NCBI GenBank assembly: GCA_024409025.1
Contig: JAKSUM010000004.1
Coordinates: 1-17,108 of the forward strand
Source: a bacterium
GTDB taxonomy: Bacteria; Vulcanimicrobiota; CADAWZ01
Direction of reading: 5' to 3'
Length of the DNA: 17,108 bases
A program made the position numbers and the translations under genes. How positions within the stretch are numbered: position 1 is the stretch's first letter; each line of letters starts with the position of its first letter. The notes beneath the pieces are model-generated. The model was not told the DNA's origin. It saw nothing but the letters and a program-made list of their open reading frames with translations, and made no database searches. This document shows positions 1 through 8,105 of the stretch, one piece after another.

Positions 1-181
1 CGCATGGATAGTCAAACCACACCTGTATATTCTTGGAGTCAAGCCTTTTTATCTTCACGCCCTTATGATATGAGAGCCACTTTATCCAATCCTTGTCATT
101 GACCCCTTCAAGTATGATAAAAAACTTCTCGCAACAGTGATCACTGCATGAACCACAGGGCGAATCCTCAAATTTAGTCAT
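1..181 (-). CDS. Cysteine-cluster protein, YkgJ/UPF0153-like, N-terminal part (runs off left edge)
   Basis: About 60 N-terminal residues are visible, starting at ATG 181-179; the rest lies outside the window. Cysteines at residues 9, 12, 16 and 17 form CGSCSDHCC, followed by a hydrophobic FFIIL stretch, and another Cys at about residue 60 follows a Phe-Asp-Tyr-Pro stretch. This layout matches the N-terminus of the CxxCxxCC family (YkgJ/UPF0153), thought to bind zinc or iron; no enzymatic role is established for the family. The start overlaps the end of the upstream 98-aa gene by 8 bases, which suggests translational coupling in the three-gene operon starting at 1897. Family assignment is moderately sure; the cellular role is unknown. 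Confidence 0.6.
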   Translation of the reverse strand, partial: MTKFEDSPCGSCSDHCCEKFFIILEGVNDKDWIKWLSYHKGVKIKRLDSKNIQVWFDYPC

Positions 182-470
182 AAGCCTCCCCCCAAAGCCC
201 ATGCTTTCTCAATCTGCATCTCATCTCCTCAAGATATCCCTTTGAAGATGGATGGAGAAGAGAATATGAAAAGCCAAACTCCTCGCCATTCTGTATTCTT
301 GAATAAATTGGAGTCCCGAAAAGCCTGCCCAGAGTATCCCTCATCGAGCTTGAAGGGCAGTCTATTTCCAGCATGCCCTCATCATTCCTGAACACCCTTC
401 CAAGAACGATATCCGAAGGGACATATCCCTGATGTGATTTTAAAAGGGAATATATGGCTATGCCTTTCAT
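174..470 (-). CDS. Hypothetical protein, 98 aa
   Basis: I do not recognise this small protein. It has no signal peptide, membrane segment or obvious metal-binding cluster. It begins MKGIAIYSLLKSHQG and looks like a compact mixed alpha/beta fold; the C-terminal third (KGYLEEMRCRLRKHGLWG) is probably an amphipathic basic helix. The case for a real gene is its context: its ATG overlaps the stop of the 476-aa gene in an ATGA arrangement, and its own stop lies inside the start of the Cys-cluster gene. It is therefore the middle member of a tightly coupled three-gene unit. Function unknown. Confidence 0.65.
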   Translation of the reverse strand: MKGIAIYSLLKSHQGYVPSDIVLGRVFRNDEGMLEIDCPSSSMRDTLGRLFGTPIYSRIQNGEEFGFSYSLLHPSSKGYLEEMRCRLRKHGLWGEAYD

Positions 471-1897
471 ATTTTCGACCTCTTCTTTCCGAACTTTCCG
501 AACAGATACTCCATATAGGAGAACATCGTCCTGTCATAATCATACAGCTCCCCGCAGTCAAAGAACGGGCTTTCAGCAAGAACATCCCCATCTTCACGAA
601 GGAATGATTCGGCGGACTGGGCAAAATAGAGCGAAGGATCTGATGCGGAAAAAGCATCCTGGAACAGATGGCCTCTCTCAAGGCTTCTGCAGAGGTGCCA
701 GCTGCTAAGAACCGCAGGTGATTTTGCAGATGAAAAATCACCGTCTCCGAGAGAATGATCAAACGCCATAGCCATATAAAATCTTGCAGACACAAATTCC
801 TGCTTTGAAGAAAGAGACGCCTGAGGAATAAAGCATGTCTTTTCCTTCTTGGAATAGCCTCCGGAGTAAAATGAGGAGCCGTCAGACGGCATAACCCTAA
901 TTTTGACTCCAGAGTCAAGACAAAGCTTAAGAATCTCAATACCGAATGAACCGACATAATAGTTAAGGACGGATATCTCATAATCGCTCAAGTAAGAGGA
1001 ATCCTTAAGCATTGCCGCAATCACGGCATTTATCCCCGCATCAGATCCTTCCGCATCCTTAGGTATCGTAACCTTTTCAAGGGAAGGTGCAGACGCCTCC
1101 TCTTCCGCAGCTGCAGATGATTTAAATTTCTCGTCATCCGCAATAAGAAAGCCTTCGTCAAATGAGAGTAGGGAATTCCATTCAGAGCTCTTTTTTTCCG
1201 TTTTTTCCTTAGGGGCAATTTCCGCCTGGACATTTTCTTCGGATATTTTTACAGAATCAGACTTTGAAGGACGATCCGAAGACGGAGCCCTCTCCACAAG
1301 AACGGCAGCAGGAGGCGGAGGGGCACAATCCTCCTCAGGCTCAGAATTTTCCGAGAACTCAGCAGGCGAAACCTCATAATCCTGAGGATGAGTGATGTCA
1401 GGAACCGGCTGCTCAGTATAACAGGAAGTGACAGGTTCAAGAATACTGGAAGACTGCTCATCCGCATCAGCAACCTGCTTTTCCCCTGCCGGCTGTTCGG
1501 TATTTTGAGTAAAAGACTGTTCAACGGTAAAAGGCGAATGATGATCCGACACAAAAGAAGGGGCGGCTTCAGACGATGCCGACTTCATGGACGCAAGCAT
1601 CTCCGCAAGATTTGCAGACTGCTTCTCCCTCTCCTCGTCGTCTTCGGTAATGCTCGAAAACGCTTGGAACCCAGAGCCCCCTCCCCTGAATTCCCCGAGA
1701 TCCATGCTGCCCATCATGTCCTCTCCGGAAACGCTTGCCTCCATAGAGATTCCGGACTTTGCGGCCTTTGCCGATTTCGACGTCTTGGTCTTTCCCTCGG
1801 CAGCATTCTGCGCCCTGTGAAGCATTGAGTTGGATCTAAGGGAATTGTCAGTGAACTGCCTCATAGAAGGGTTCATATCAAAAAATACAGATTCCAT
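467..1897 (-). CDS. Disordered protein with C-terminal degenerate zincin-like domain, 476 aa
   Basis: The protein has a short conserved-looking N-terminus (MESVFFDMNPSMRQF). A long low-complexity acidic region rich in Ser, Glu, Pro and Ala follows, to about residue 290, with a PPPP run. A folded domain occupies about 290-476. In that domain the stretch around residues 370-384 (FYMAMAFDHSLGD) can be laid over the zinc-site helix of lethal-factor/MtfA-type metallopeptidases (HExxH-A-x-D-H), and residues 424-433 (YFAQSAESFL) over the downstream 'EyFA' segment. The His and Glu ligands are absent, so peptidase activity is unlikely. There is no signal peptide. AAGGA lies 10 bases upstream of the ATG, supporting this start. 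The alignment is made from memory; the function is unknown and could be scaffolding or protein binding. Confidence 0.7.
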   Translation of the reverse strand: MESVFFDMNPSMRQFTDNSLRSNSMLHRAQNAAEGKTKTSKSAKAAKSGISMEASVSGEDMMGSMDLGEFRGGGSGFQAFSSITEDDEEREKQSANLAEMLASMKSASSEAAPSFVSDHHSPFTVEQSFTQNTEQPAGEKQVADADEQSSSILEPVTSCYTEQPVPDITHPQDYEVSPAEFSENSEPEEDCAPPPPAAVLVERAPSSDRPSKSDSVKISEENVQAEIAPKEKTEKKSSEWNSLLSFDEGFLIADDEKFKSSAAAEEEASAPSLEKVTIPKDAEGSDAGINAVIAAMLKDSSYLSDYEISVLNYYVGSFGIEILKLCLDSGVKIRVMPSDGSSFYSGGYSKKEKTCFIPQASLSSKQEFVSARFYMAMAFDHSLGDGDFSSAKSPAVLSSWHLCRSLERGHLFQDAFSASDPSLYFAQSAESFLREDGDVLAESPFFDCGELYDYDRTMFSYMEYLFGKFGKKRSKI

Positions 1898-1982
1898 TTA
1901 AAGAGCGTCCTTAAAAAATTTCTATCCTGTTAAATTTGGTTGTCATATGGCATTAATCCTTTTTATAATAAGGTTTTAATGC

Positions 1983-2012
1983 AAAAAAAGCGGCGCTGTT
2001 TTTATGCGCCGC
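1983..2012 (-). terminator. Intrinsic terminator of the M16-cmk-plsC-der-plsY operon
   Basis: Read on the minus strand, a perfect 7-bp GC stem (GCGGCGC / GCGCCGC) closes a 9-base A/T-rich loop and is followed directly by seven U residues. It starts 6 bases past the plsY stop codon. The plus strand has no T tract after the stem, so it acts in one direction and separates plsY from the 476-aa gene downstream. Confidence 0.92.
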
Positions 2013-2018
2013 AATATG

Positions 2019-2705
2019 CTATTTTTCAGAGTCCGAATCTGAAGAAGCTTCTCCTGAGGTTCCATCAGATGAGCTTCCTGAAACATTCTTCTTCTCTTTT
2101 GTGGACATCCGGAGCTCTTCCCCGTTAATGAGCCTCTTTATGTTAGACCTATGCATATATATGACAAGAAGAAAAGCCATGACTGCGAAAACCTTAAAAG
2201 GCATGTCCTGATTAAAAGCAAAAGCAAGTATCGGAAGACATAAGGCCGCAGACATTGAAGCAACAGAGCTTATTCTTAAAACAAGCACAATCAGCCCCCA
2301 AAAGGCAAAGCATATAAGAGATATAAGCCAGTTCAGGGCAAGAAAAACCCCGAAGGAAGTTGCAACGCCTTTCCCTCCTTTGAAATTAAGGAAAGGGGAA
2401 AAATTATGGCCAAGTATGGCACAGGCCCCTGCAGCAATCCTTGCTACGGAAAGAACGAATGGATCTGATATCAGCCAGCCGGCAGCAAGGACAGGAAGAG
2501 CGCCCTTAAGAGTGTCGCCAAGAAAAACAAGGCTTCCCCCGACAGGCCCCAAAGCCCTGAAAGCATTGCTGGTTCCAATATTCCCGCTTCCGGTCGTCCT
2601 TATATCGACCCCTTTCATTGACTTGCCGATTATGACCCCAAAAGGGATGCCGCCAAGCAGGAATGAAGCTGCCGCAATAATAACGGCCGTAATGACAGGA
2701 TTCAT
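2019..2705 (-). CDS. plsY: Acyl-phosphate:glycerol-3-phosphate acyltransferase PlsY
   Basis: This integral membrane enzyme transfers the acyl group from acyl-phosphate to position 1 of glycerol-3-phosphate, the first step of phosphatidic acid synthesis. The three family loops are present: GSGNIGTSNAFRALG (39-53), GHNFSPFLNFKGGKGVAT (99-116) and HRSNIKRLINGEE (185-197), between several hydrophobic membrane segments. At 228 aa it is slightly longer than usual because of a Ser/Asp/Glu-rich hydrophilic tail from about residue 201, which looks like a disordered cytoplasmic extension. It is the last gene of the operon, 3 bases after der, and a terminator follows. PlsC, the next enzyme in the pathway, is encoded in the same operon. 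Confidence 0.96.
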   Translation of the reverse strand: MNPVITAVIIAAASFLLGGIPFGVIIGKSMKGVDIRTTGSGNIGTSNAFRALGPVGGSLVFLGDTLKGALPVLAAGWLISDPFVLSVARIAAGACAILGHNFSPFLNFKGGKGVATSFGVFLALNWLISLICFAFWGLIVLVLRISSVASMSAALCLPILAFAFNQDMPFKVFAVMAFLLVIYMHRSNIKRLINGEELRMSTKEKKNVSGSSSDGTSGEASSDSDSEK

Positions 2706-2708
2706 TTA

Positions 2709-4061
2709 TTACATCTCTTCCTTGTTATTCTTAAAATTGAAAACCACAGGAGATCCTATAAATCCGAGGGTCTTTCTAAGATAATTTTCAAGATATCTCC
2801 TGTAAGAGAAATGGATGAGCTTGTTGGAATTTACCTTAATTGTAAATTTCGGCGGAGCCTCTCCAGTCTGGCATGCGTAGAATATGTTAAGCTGCTTGCC
2901 CTTAAATGACGGAGCGGGCCTCATCTCCTGAGCCTCACGGAAAATTCTGTTAATAATAGGAGTGTCAATCCTCTTATGGTATTCGCTAAGAACCTTGCTT
3001 ACTTCCGGATAAAGAGCCCCAAAGCCGGTGCCTTCCTTCGCTGAAGTGAAAAGAATCGGAGAGTAATTAAGGAAGTATATTATGCTCTTAATCTCTTCAG
3101 TCCATTTTTTCTTCTGATCAAGTACTTCCTGCTTATTCTTGCACTTGCTGACAACCGTATCCCACTTATTGACTATTATAAGAGATGCCTTATTAGCCTT
3201 CTGAATCTGTTCCGCAACTCTAAGGTCCTGATTGAGTATACCGTCCTCGGCATTAAGCACCAGTATAACGCATTCGGATTCCTCAATCGCATGGAATGTC
3301 CTGATGGCACTGTAATACTCCACCTTCTCGTCAATCTTGCCTTTCCTTCTGAGACCTGATGTATCAGTAACAAGGAAATTTCTGCCGCCTATGCTTACAA
3401 GGCTCTCAACATTGTCCCTTGTCGTTCCGGCAACATTGCTGACGATGCTTCTCTCATCATCACAGAGAGCATTAAGTATTGATGATTTGCCGACATTCTG
3501 TCTTCCGGCGAGAGTAATCTTAGGGAATGATTCTGAGGGCTCGTCCTTGTCGTCCTCCGGATTATATTCAATCTGCTTGAAGAATTCGTCCATCAAATCC
3601 GCAACACTTATTCCATGGAGAGCGGATACGCAGAATGGAACTCCGAAGCCAAGAGACATAAACTCATAAGCAGAGTCCTCAAGCTTAGGATTGTCAGCCT
3701 TATTGGCAACAATCATTACAGGCTTTTTAAGCCTTCTTATTATATTGGCAATCTCCTCGTCATCAGGAGTAAGTCCATCAACGGCAGACACTACAAAGAG
3801 TATCAGATCTGCCTCTTCAAGAGCCCTGCGGACCTGAGACTGGGACATGCTTTTTACAGCATCCCCCTCATCCTCCTCTATTCCTCCGGTATCGACAAGA
3901 AGGCACTTTTTGCCTGACCAGACGCATTCGGAATAAATTCTGTCTCTTGTTATTCCAGGCTCGTCCTGAACGATAGATATCTGTTTTCCAAGAATTTTGT
4001 TAAAAAGCTGCGATTTGCCGACATTTGGCCTTCCGGCTATCGCAACGACAGGCTTGCTCAT
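2709..4061 (-). CDS. der: Ribosome-assembly GTPase Der (EngA)
   Basis: This tandem-GTPase protein is needed for maturation of the 50S ribosomal subunit. G domain 1 carries GRPNVGKS (10-17), DTGG (57-60) and NKAD (120-123). G domain 2 carries GRQNVGKS (186-193), DTSG (233-236) and NKWD (298-301). A C-terminal KH-like domain occupies roughly 350-450. The two G domains are joined by an acidic linker around 165-178, as is typical. Length (450 aa) is near the usual 435-440. Its ATG overlaps the stop of the DUF512 gene by 4 bases and plsY follows after 3 bases, so it is translated within the same operon. Confidence 0.97.
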   Translation of the reverse strand: MSKPVVAIAGRPNVGKSQLFNKILGKQISIVQDEPGITRDRIYSECVWSGKKCLLVDTGGIEEDEGDAVKSMSQSQVRRALEEADLILFVVSAVDGLTPDDEEIANIIRRLKKPVMIVANKADNPKLEDSAYEFMSLGFGVPFCVSALHGISVADLMDEFFKQIEYNPEDDKDEPSESFPKITLAGRQNVGKSSILNALCDDERSIVSNVAGTTRDNVESLVSIGGRNFLVTDTSGLRRKGKIDEKVEYYSAIRTFHAIEESECVILVLNAEDGILNQDLRVAEQIQKANKASLIIVNKWDTVVSKCKNKQEVLDQKKKWTEEIKSIIYFLNYSPILFTSAKEGTGFGALYPEVSKVLSEYHKRIDTPIINRIFREAQEMRPAPSFKGKQLNIFYACQTGEAPPKFTIKVNSNKLIHFSYRRYLENYLRKTLGFIGSPVVFNFKNNKEEM

Positions 4062-5386
4062 ATTCTTACCTTTTCTTTCTTATTATTACGGTTTCTGCCG
4101 CATATTTCTTTTCTGAGAGAAGGGAAATCCGGACTTACTGGAATTATCCTTCTTCCGGTCTCCTGCTCCACATCGCGAACGGACATTCCGTCCAAGAACA
4201 GCTCGCCGTTCCTGAGACAGTGAGAAGGTATTATAACCTCATCAAATGCCCCATTTGTCTTTATCTCATTTACAATATCAGCTCCGGTAAGCAGTCCGGC
4301 CACGTCAACCGACGGCCCCCAGAACACGCTTTCCGCCGCCTGAACCCTCAACTCAAGATTTGCCGTCTTTTCAAACAGGGAGGCAGCATCCTTTATATGC
4401 CCGTATGCCAGCTTTCCGGTTATGATGCTTATTTTTCGAGGGGCATTTAAAGAGGACGCAATATAGCGCTTATCCCTTTTCATACCGTCAAGAAAAACCC
4501 TTGTCATGCCGATGCCGTTCTCAAGCTGTGGAAAATCTCCGTAATACCATGCCGGAGGAATATCATTGCCGGTCTTAATAAAAAACTCATCGGCGAGATA
4601 GACGAACGTATCATCGTATTCCGAAACGAAATCATTTGAGAATGCTATTGCAATCTCCATGGCATTCTCCATCTCTTCCTTAGAGAATGACCTGACCCTG
4701 TTAGGTGTATGGTATTTTGTAAGCCCTACAGGAACTATGGCCACTGAAGAGACGAAGGGATACAGGCTTCCCAAATCCTGCAGGGTCTTTTCAAGAATCT
4801 TGCCGTCATTAATTCCGGGGCAAAGGACAATCTGCGCATTGACGGAAATCCTCAAATCGGCAAGACGCCTGAGATCCTCCATAATCTTTCCGGCGGAAGG
4901 GTTCTTCATAAGTGAGACCCTCACCTCAGGATCTGTCGCATGAACAGAGACATAAAGAGGGCTTGGCCTCATCAGCTCTATCTTCTTCCAGTCATCTTCG
5001 GACATATTTGTCAGGGTGACGAAATTTCCAGCAAAAAGGGAAAGCCTGTAGTCGTCATCCTTTATCTGCATGCTCTTGCGGGCATCTCTTGGATCCTGAT
5101 CCACAAAGCAGAAATCGCATTTATTGCGGCATGATCTGATTTTGTCAAATACAACATCTTCAAATGCGATGCCAAGAGCCTCCTCCTCGGTTTTGAGGAC
5201 ACGCGCCTCATACTCCTTTCCGTCACGTACATATAGGACGGACGGATTATCCGATGAAGAATAATATGATATGTCGAGCATATCGCATACCTTTATCCCA
5301 TTTATAGCGGTAACCTCGTCACCGCACATCAAGCCGGCTCTTTCAGCCGGAGAATCTTTTTCTATGGCAGCTATTATTCCGCCCAT
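4058..5386 (-). CDS. PDZ-like / radical SAM protein of the DUF512 family
   Basis: The N-terminus (about 2-65) is PDZ-like (SPAERAGL, then GDEVTAINGIKV). Next come Cys86, Cys90 and Cys93 in CRNKCDFCFVDQ, the CxxxCxxC spacing of radical SAM [4Fe-4S] clusters, and the family signature DDDYRLSLFAGNFVTLTN. The C-terminal two thirds correspond to DUF512. The reaction and substrate of the family are not established. No signal peptide, so presumably cytoplasmic. Its ATG overlaps the plsC stop (TAATG) and its own stop overlaps the der start. From general knowledge this gene often sits beside der in Clostridia and relatives, which hints at a role near ribosome or tRNA biology, but that is inference. 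442 aa is the usual size. Confidence 0.88.
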   Translation of the reverse strand: MGGIIAAIEKDSPAERAGLMCGDEVTAINGIKVCDMLDISYYSSSDNPSVLYVRDGKEYEARVLKTEEEALGIAFEDVVFDKIRSCRNKCDFCFVDQDPRDARKSMQIKDDDYRLSLFAGNFVTLTNMSEDDWKKIELMRPSPLYVSVHATDPEVRVSLMKNPSAGKIMEDLRRLADLRISVNAQIVLCPGINDGKILEKTLQDLGSLYPFVSSVAIVPVGLTKYHTPNRVRSFSKEEMENAMEIAIAFSNDFVSEYDDTFVYLADEFFIKTGNDIPPAWYYGDFPQLENGIGMTRVFLDGMKRDKRYIASSLNAPRKISIITGKLAYGHIKDAASLFEKTANLELRVQAAESVFWGPSVDVAGLLTGADIVNEIKTNGAFDEVIIPSHCLRNGELFLDGMSVRDVEQETGRRIIPVSPDFPSLRKEICGRNRNNKKEKVRI

Positions 5387-6057
5387 TAATTTCTATTCCT
5401 TTCCGTATTGACAGGCGCCATTATCGTCTCCATAAGATCATGGGCAAATTTTGCCATGTTTTCTTTTTCCTTGGATTTATCCGGAGACTTCTCATAGACG
5501 ACCGGATCGCCTATCACGATTTTAAGCTTTCTGAATCTCGGAATAAACTTATGATGAATGCTTATGCAGTCCTTGCCCCCTATTATAGAGATTGGGACAA
5601 CAGGTGCGCCGCTCATTCTTGCAAGGGCAGAAACGCCTTTTCTGCTTTCGCTGCCCTCATCCTCTTCATTAAGAACTCTCCTGCCTTCAGGAAATATTCC
5701 GATAATCTCACCTCTTTTGAGCTTGGCAACAGCTGTCTTTATAGTACTGGGATCCGGATTGTCCCTGTTAAGCGGAATGGCGCCAAGAGATATTATAAGC
5801 TGTCTTAGGACAGGTATCTTAAAAAGATTGTCCTGAGCAATGCAGTTGACCCTTCTCCAACTCAAAGCTCCGAATATAGGCGGATCCATGTAACTTGTAT
5901 GGTTTCCGGCCATTATGCATGCTCCCTTAATATTTCTCAGCTTCTCAAGCCCTTCAACCTTCATCCCGCAGAATATGCTGAATATTCCGTTAAGGATTAT
6001 GTGCACTATTGCAAACCATAAATGTCCGAGCTTCTCGGAAAAAGAATTTTTGCTCAT
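5386..6057 (-). CDS. plsC: 1-acyl-sn-glycerol-3-phosphate acyltransferase PlsC
   Basis: PlsC acylates lysophosphatidic acid at position 2 to give phosphatidic acid at the cytoplasmic membrane. The catalytic NHxxxxD motif is NHTSYMD (His53, Asp58), and the glycerophosphate-binding motif is FPEG (122-125) followed by RR. A hydrophobic N-terminal segment (residues 14-30) probably anchors it to the membrane. Length (223 aa) is typical. The start overlaps the cmk stop by 4 bases (ATGA). It shares the operon with plsY, so both acylation steps are co-transcribed. The exact acyl donor (acyl-ACP or acyl-CoA) cannot be read from the sequence. Confidence 0.93.
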   Translation of the reverse strand: MSKNSFSEKLGHLWFAIVHIILNGIFSIFCGMKVEGLEKLRNIKGACIMAGNHTSYMDPPIFGALSWRRVNCIAQDNLFKIPVLRQLIISLGAIPLNRDNPDPSTIKTAVAKLKRGEIIGIFPEGRRVLNEEDEGSESRKGVSALARMSGAPVVPISIIGGKDCISIHHKFIPRFRKLKIVIGDPVVYEKSPDKSKEKENMAKFAHDLMETIMAPVNTERNRN

Positions 6058-6740
6058 CTCAAAGCTCTCTCACCGGCAAGCCTGACAACCTCGTTAAGGA
6101 CATCCACAGGGGTCATATCATCAGAATTTATGACAACAGCATCATGAGCCACCATAAGAGGCGAATCCGTTCTTTCCGAGTCAATCCTGTCCCTCTGCTC
6201 AAGCCTCTTTTTTATCTCATCGAGAGACACATCCCTGCCAAGCTCCTTCTCCTCAAGATATCTTCTGCGAGCCCTTACGTCAACAGAGGCGTCAAGGTAT
6301 ATCTTAAGCTCCGCGTCAGGCATTACGACCGTGGTTATGTCCCTTCCTGCCATCACAATACCGCCTTCGGCAGCCATATCCCGCTGCTGGCCAGCAAGAA
6401 CCCTGCGGACCCCGCTGACAGCCGCAACAGCAGATACAATGGAATTGACCTCCTTTGAGGTTATCTCAGACGTTATGTCATTTCCGTCAATAACGACCCT
6501 ATATCCCTTGGATATCGTCCAATCAGGAATAAGGGTAACAGGATTGTTTTCCGCAAGAGAAGCGAGAGACTCAGCATCAGAGGAATCTATCCCCCTCTGA
6601 ATAGAAAGCCATGCGACAGCCCTATACATGGCTCCTGTGTCCACATAAAGGAAGCCGAGAGCTTTGGCAGCCGCCTTTGCCGCTGTGCTTTTGCCGCATG
6701 CCGCAGGCCCGTCAAATGCTATATTTATATTTTTCTTCAT
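6054..6740 (-). CDS. cmk: Cytidylate kinase
   Basis: This enzyme phosphorylates CMP/dCMP with ATP in pyrimidine nucleotide salvage and supplies CTP for nucleic acids and phospholipids. The Walker A loop is GPAACGKST (11-19), followed by the CMP-site motif DTGAMYRA and the core motif GRDI with TVV. The C-terminal region has the family pattern RDRIDSERTDSPL and a late DAVVINSDD. The 228-aa length is normal. GAGGA lies about 7 bases before the ATG, so translation can begin independently after the 27-base gap from the M16-like gene. The downstream plsC start overlaps its stop. Confidence 0.96.
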   Translation of the reverse strand: MKKNINIAFDGPAACGKSTAAKAAAKALGFLYVDTGAMYRAVAWLSIQRGIDSSDAESLASLAENNPVTLIPDWTISKGYRVVIDGNDITSEITSKEVNSIVSAVAAVSGVRRVLAGQQRDMAAEGGIVMAGRDITTVVMPDAELKIYLDASVDVRARRRYLEEKELGRDVSLDEIKKRLEQRDRIDSERTDSPLMVAHDAVVINSDDMTPVDVLNEVVRLAGERALR

Positions 6741-6767
6741 TACTTATCCTCAAAACAGTCTTAAAAG

Positions 6768-8105
6768 TTACAGCCATGTATCGTTTATATAAAGCCCCGG
6801 AGGCCTTATTATAAGGATTTCAGGCTTGGAAAAATATTTTTTCATTACACGCAGAGCATCCTCTGAGGTGACCTTCATTATTTTTTTTTCAAAATCCTCG
6901 ACAGCGTACGGAGCCCCCAAAGCAGACGCAGAAGCAGAAAGCATTACTGATGCGGCGGCAGACTCGTTTTTAATCAGGAATTCGCCCACAGCCTTTGCCT
7001 TCGCGTCCTCAAGCTCCCTGTCCGAAGGACCTTCTTCAGCAAGAGACGCAAGGGCGTCAGAGGCTATCTTTCTGACCTTCATAGCATTCTGGGGAGATAT
7101 GACGGCATACATCATTATATGTGAAGGTCCCTCCAAATCAGGATATATGCTGCCAACCCCGTAGGCAAGCCCCTTCTTCTCCCTTATCTCGACCCAAAGC
7201 CTGGAGGAGAAGCCTTTTGCGGCAAGACATTCGACAACCTTCATGGCATGGTAGTCCTGAGAAGAAAAGGAAGGAGCAGGATAGCCGAATATAACCCATC
7301 CGTTGCCGGAGGAAGAGAGAACGAAATCCTGCTTAAGGGAAGGGGCAGGATCCCATTGTATTTCCGATACGGAAGAACGCTTTATCTCTTCAGTTCCGAA
7401 GTGCGAAAAAATAATCTTTTCGGCCTTTTCCCTGCCGGCATTGCCAGACAAAGCTATGGTCATACGCCCCGGGCTGAAAAGCCTCTTCATAAATGCCGAG
7501 GACTTTTCATAGCTCAATGACGAGACTGCCGAAAGACTGTAATCATTTATTCGCCTGTACGGATGATATCTGTAGAATTCGGAAAGGAAGAGGGAATAGA
7601 CGTCATCAATAACGCCGTTCCTGTCCTTATACTTCTTTGAATATGATTTTTTTGCCGCATCAAAAACGTCCTTATCACAGTAAAATCCAGAAAGACAGGA
7701 ACAGACATGCTCAAGCACGTCGTAAAAATCTTCCCTGAGACACTCAAAGGAAAAAGAAATATAGTCAGGGGCAGTTTCCGTCCGAAAAGACACCCCTCTA
7801 GACTCAAGATAAGGTATTCCGCCTCCGGAATCAATCCTGTCAAGCCTTTCAGAAATCATCTCTGCGGCAAAAGGCCTCATGCCCTGAGCGTATGATTCCT
7901 CGTCGGCGACCCCCCATTTCAATATGAATGAGAAGGCGGCAGTCCTGTCCGAACATGAGGTGGACTGTTCAATAACGGGCCCTTTTGCCTGCCTCCTTGA
8001 AAAAAACAGAAAAAAAGCAGGTTTAGGGGTTGAGGATGCAAACGCAGGCGGACAGAATGAAGATGCCAGAATCATAAAGGCAGCTATAGACGCATTTATT
8101 CTCAT
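6768..8105 (-). CDS. M16-family peptidase-like protein, non-catalytic subunit (secreted)
   Basis: The protein has an N-terminal signal peptide (hydrophobic core about 6-17, likely cleavage after AFA at residue 23), then two M16 halves. Where active members have HxxEH, this one has MRPFAAEMI (76-84), so the zinc site is missing. The C-terminal half keeps the substrate-positioning Arg/Tyr pair: Arg302 in SSRLW and Tyr315 in KGLAYGV. This is the pattern of the partner subunit in heterodimeric M16B peptidases. It follows the catalytic M16 gene with a 4-base ATGA overlap and a GGAGG 12 bases upstream of its ATG. The pair probably forms one exported protease; the substrate is unknown. Confidence 0.88.
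   Translation of the reverse strand: MRINASIAAFMILASSFCPPAFASSTPKPAFFLFFSRRQAKGPVIEQSTSCSDRTAAFSFILKWGVADEESYAQGMRPFAAEMISERLDRIDSGGGIPYLESRGVSFRTETAPDYISFSFECLREDFYDVLEHVCSCLSGFYCDKDVFDAAKKSYSKKYKDRNGVIDDVYSLFLSEFYRYHPYRRINDYSLSAVSSLSYEKSSAFMKRLFSPGRMTIALSGNAGREKAEKIIFSHFGTEEIKRSSVSEIQWDPAPSLKQDFVLSSSGNGWVIFGYPAPSFSSQDYHAMKVVECLAAKGFSSRLWVEIREKKGLAYGVGSIYPDLEGPSHIMMYAVISPQNAMKVRKIASDALASLAEEGPSDRELEDAKAKAVGEFLIKNESAAASVMLSASASALGAPYAVEDFEKKIMKVTSEDALRVMKKYFSKPEILIIRPPGLYINDTWL

Noticed and set aside
382..1828. Other-frame open frames on both strands within the 476-aa gene
   Set aside because: Their products are low-complexity or Arg/Leu-rich shadows of the Ser/Glu/Ala-rich coding strand; none has a ribosome binding site or a recognisable domain.
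1919..1946. Possible minus-strand promoter ATGACA - 16 bases - TAGAAA before the 476-aa gene
   Set aside because: Both hexamers are only partial matches, and other equally weak candidates exist in this AT-rich spacer.
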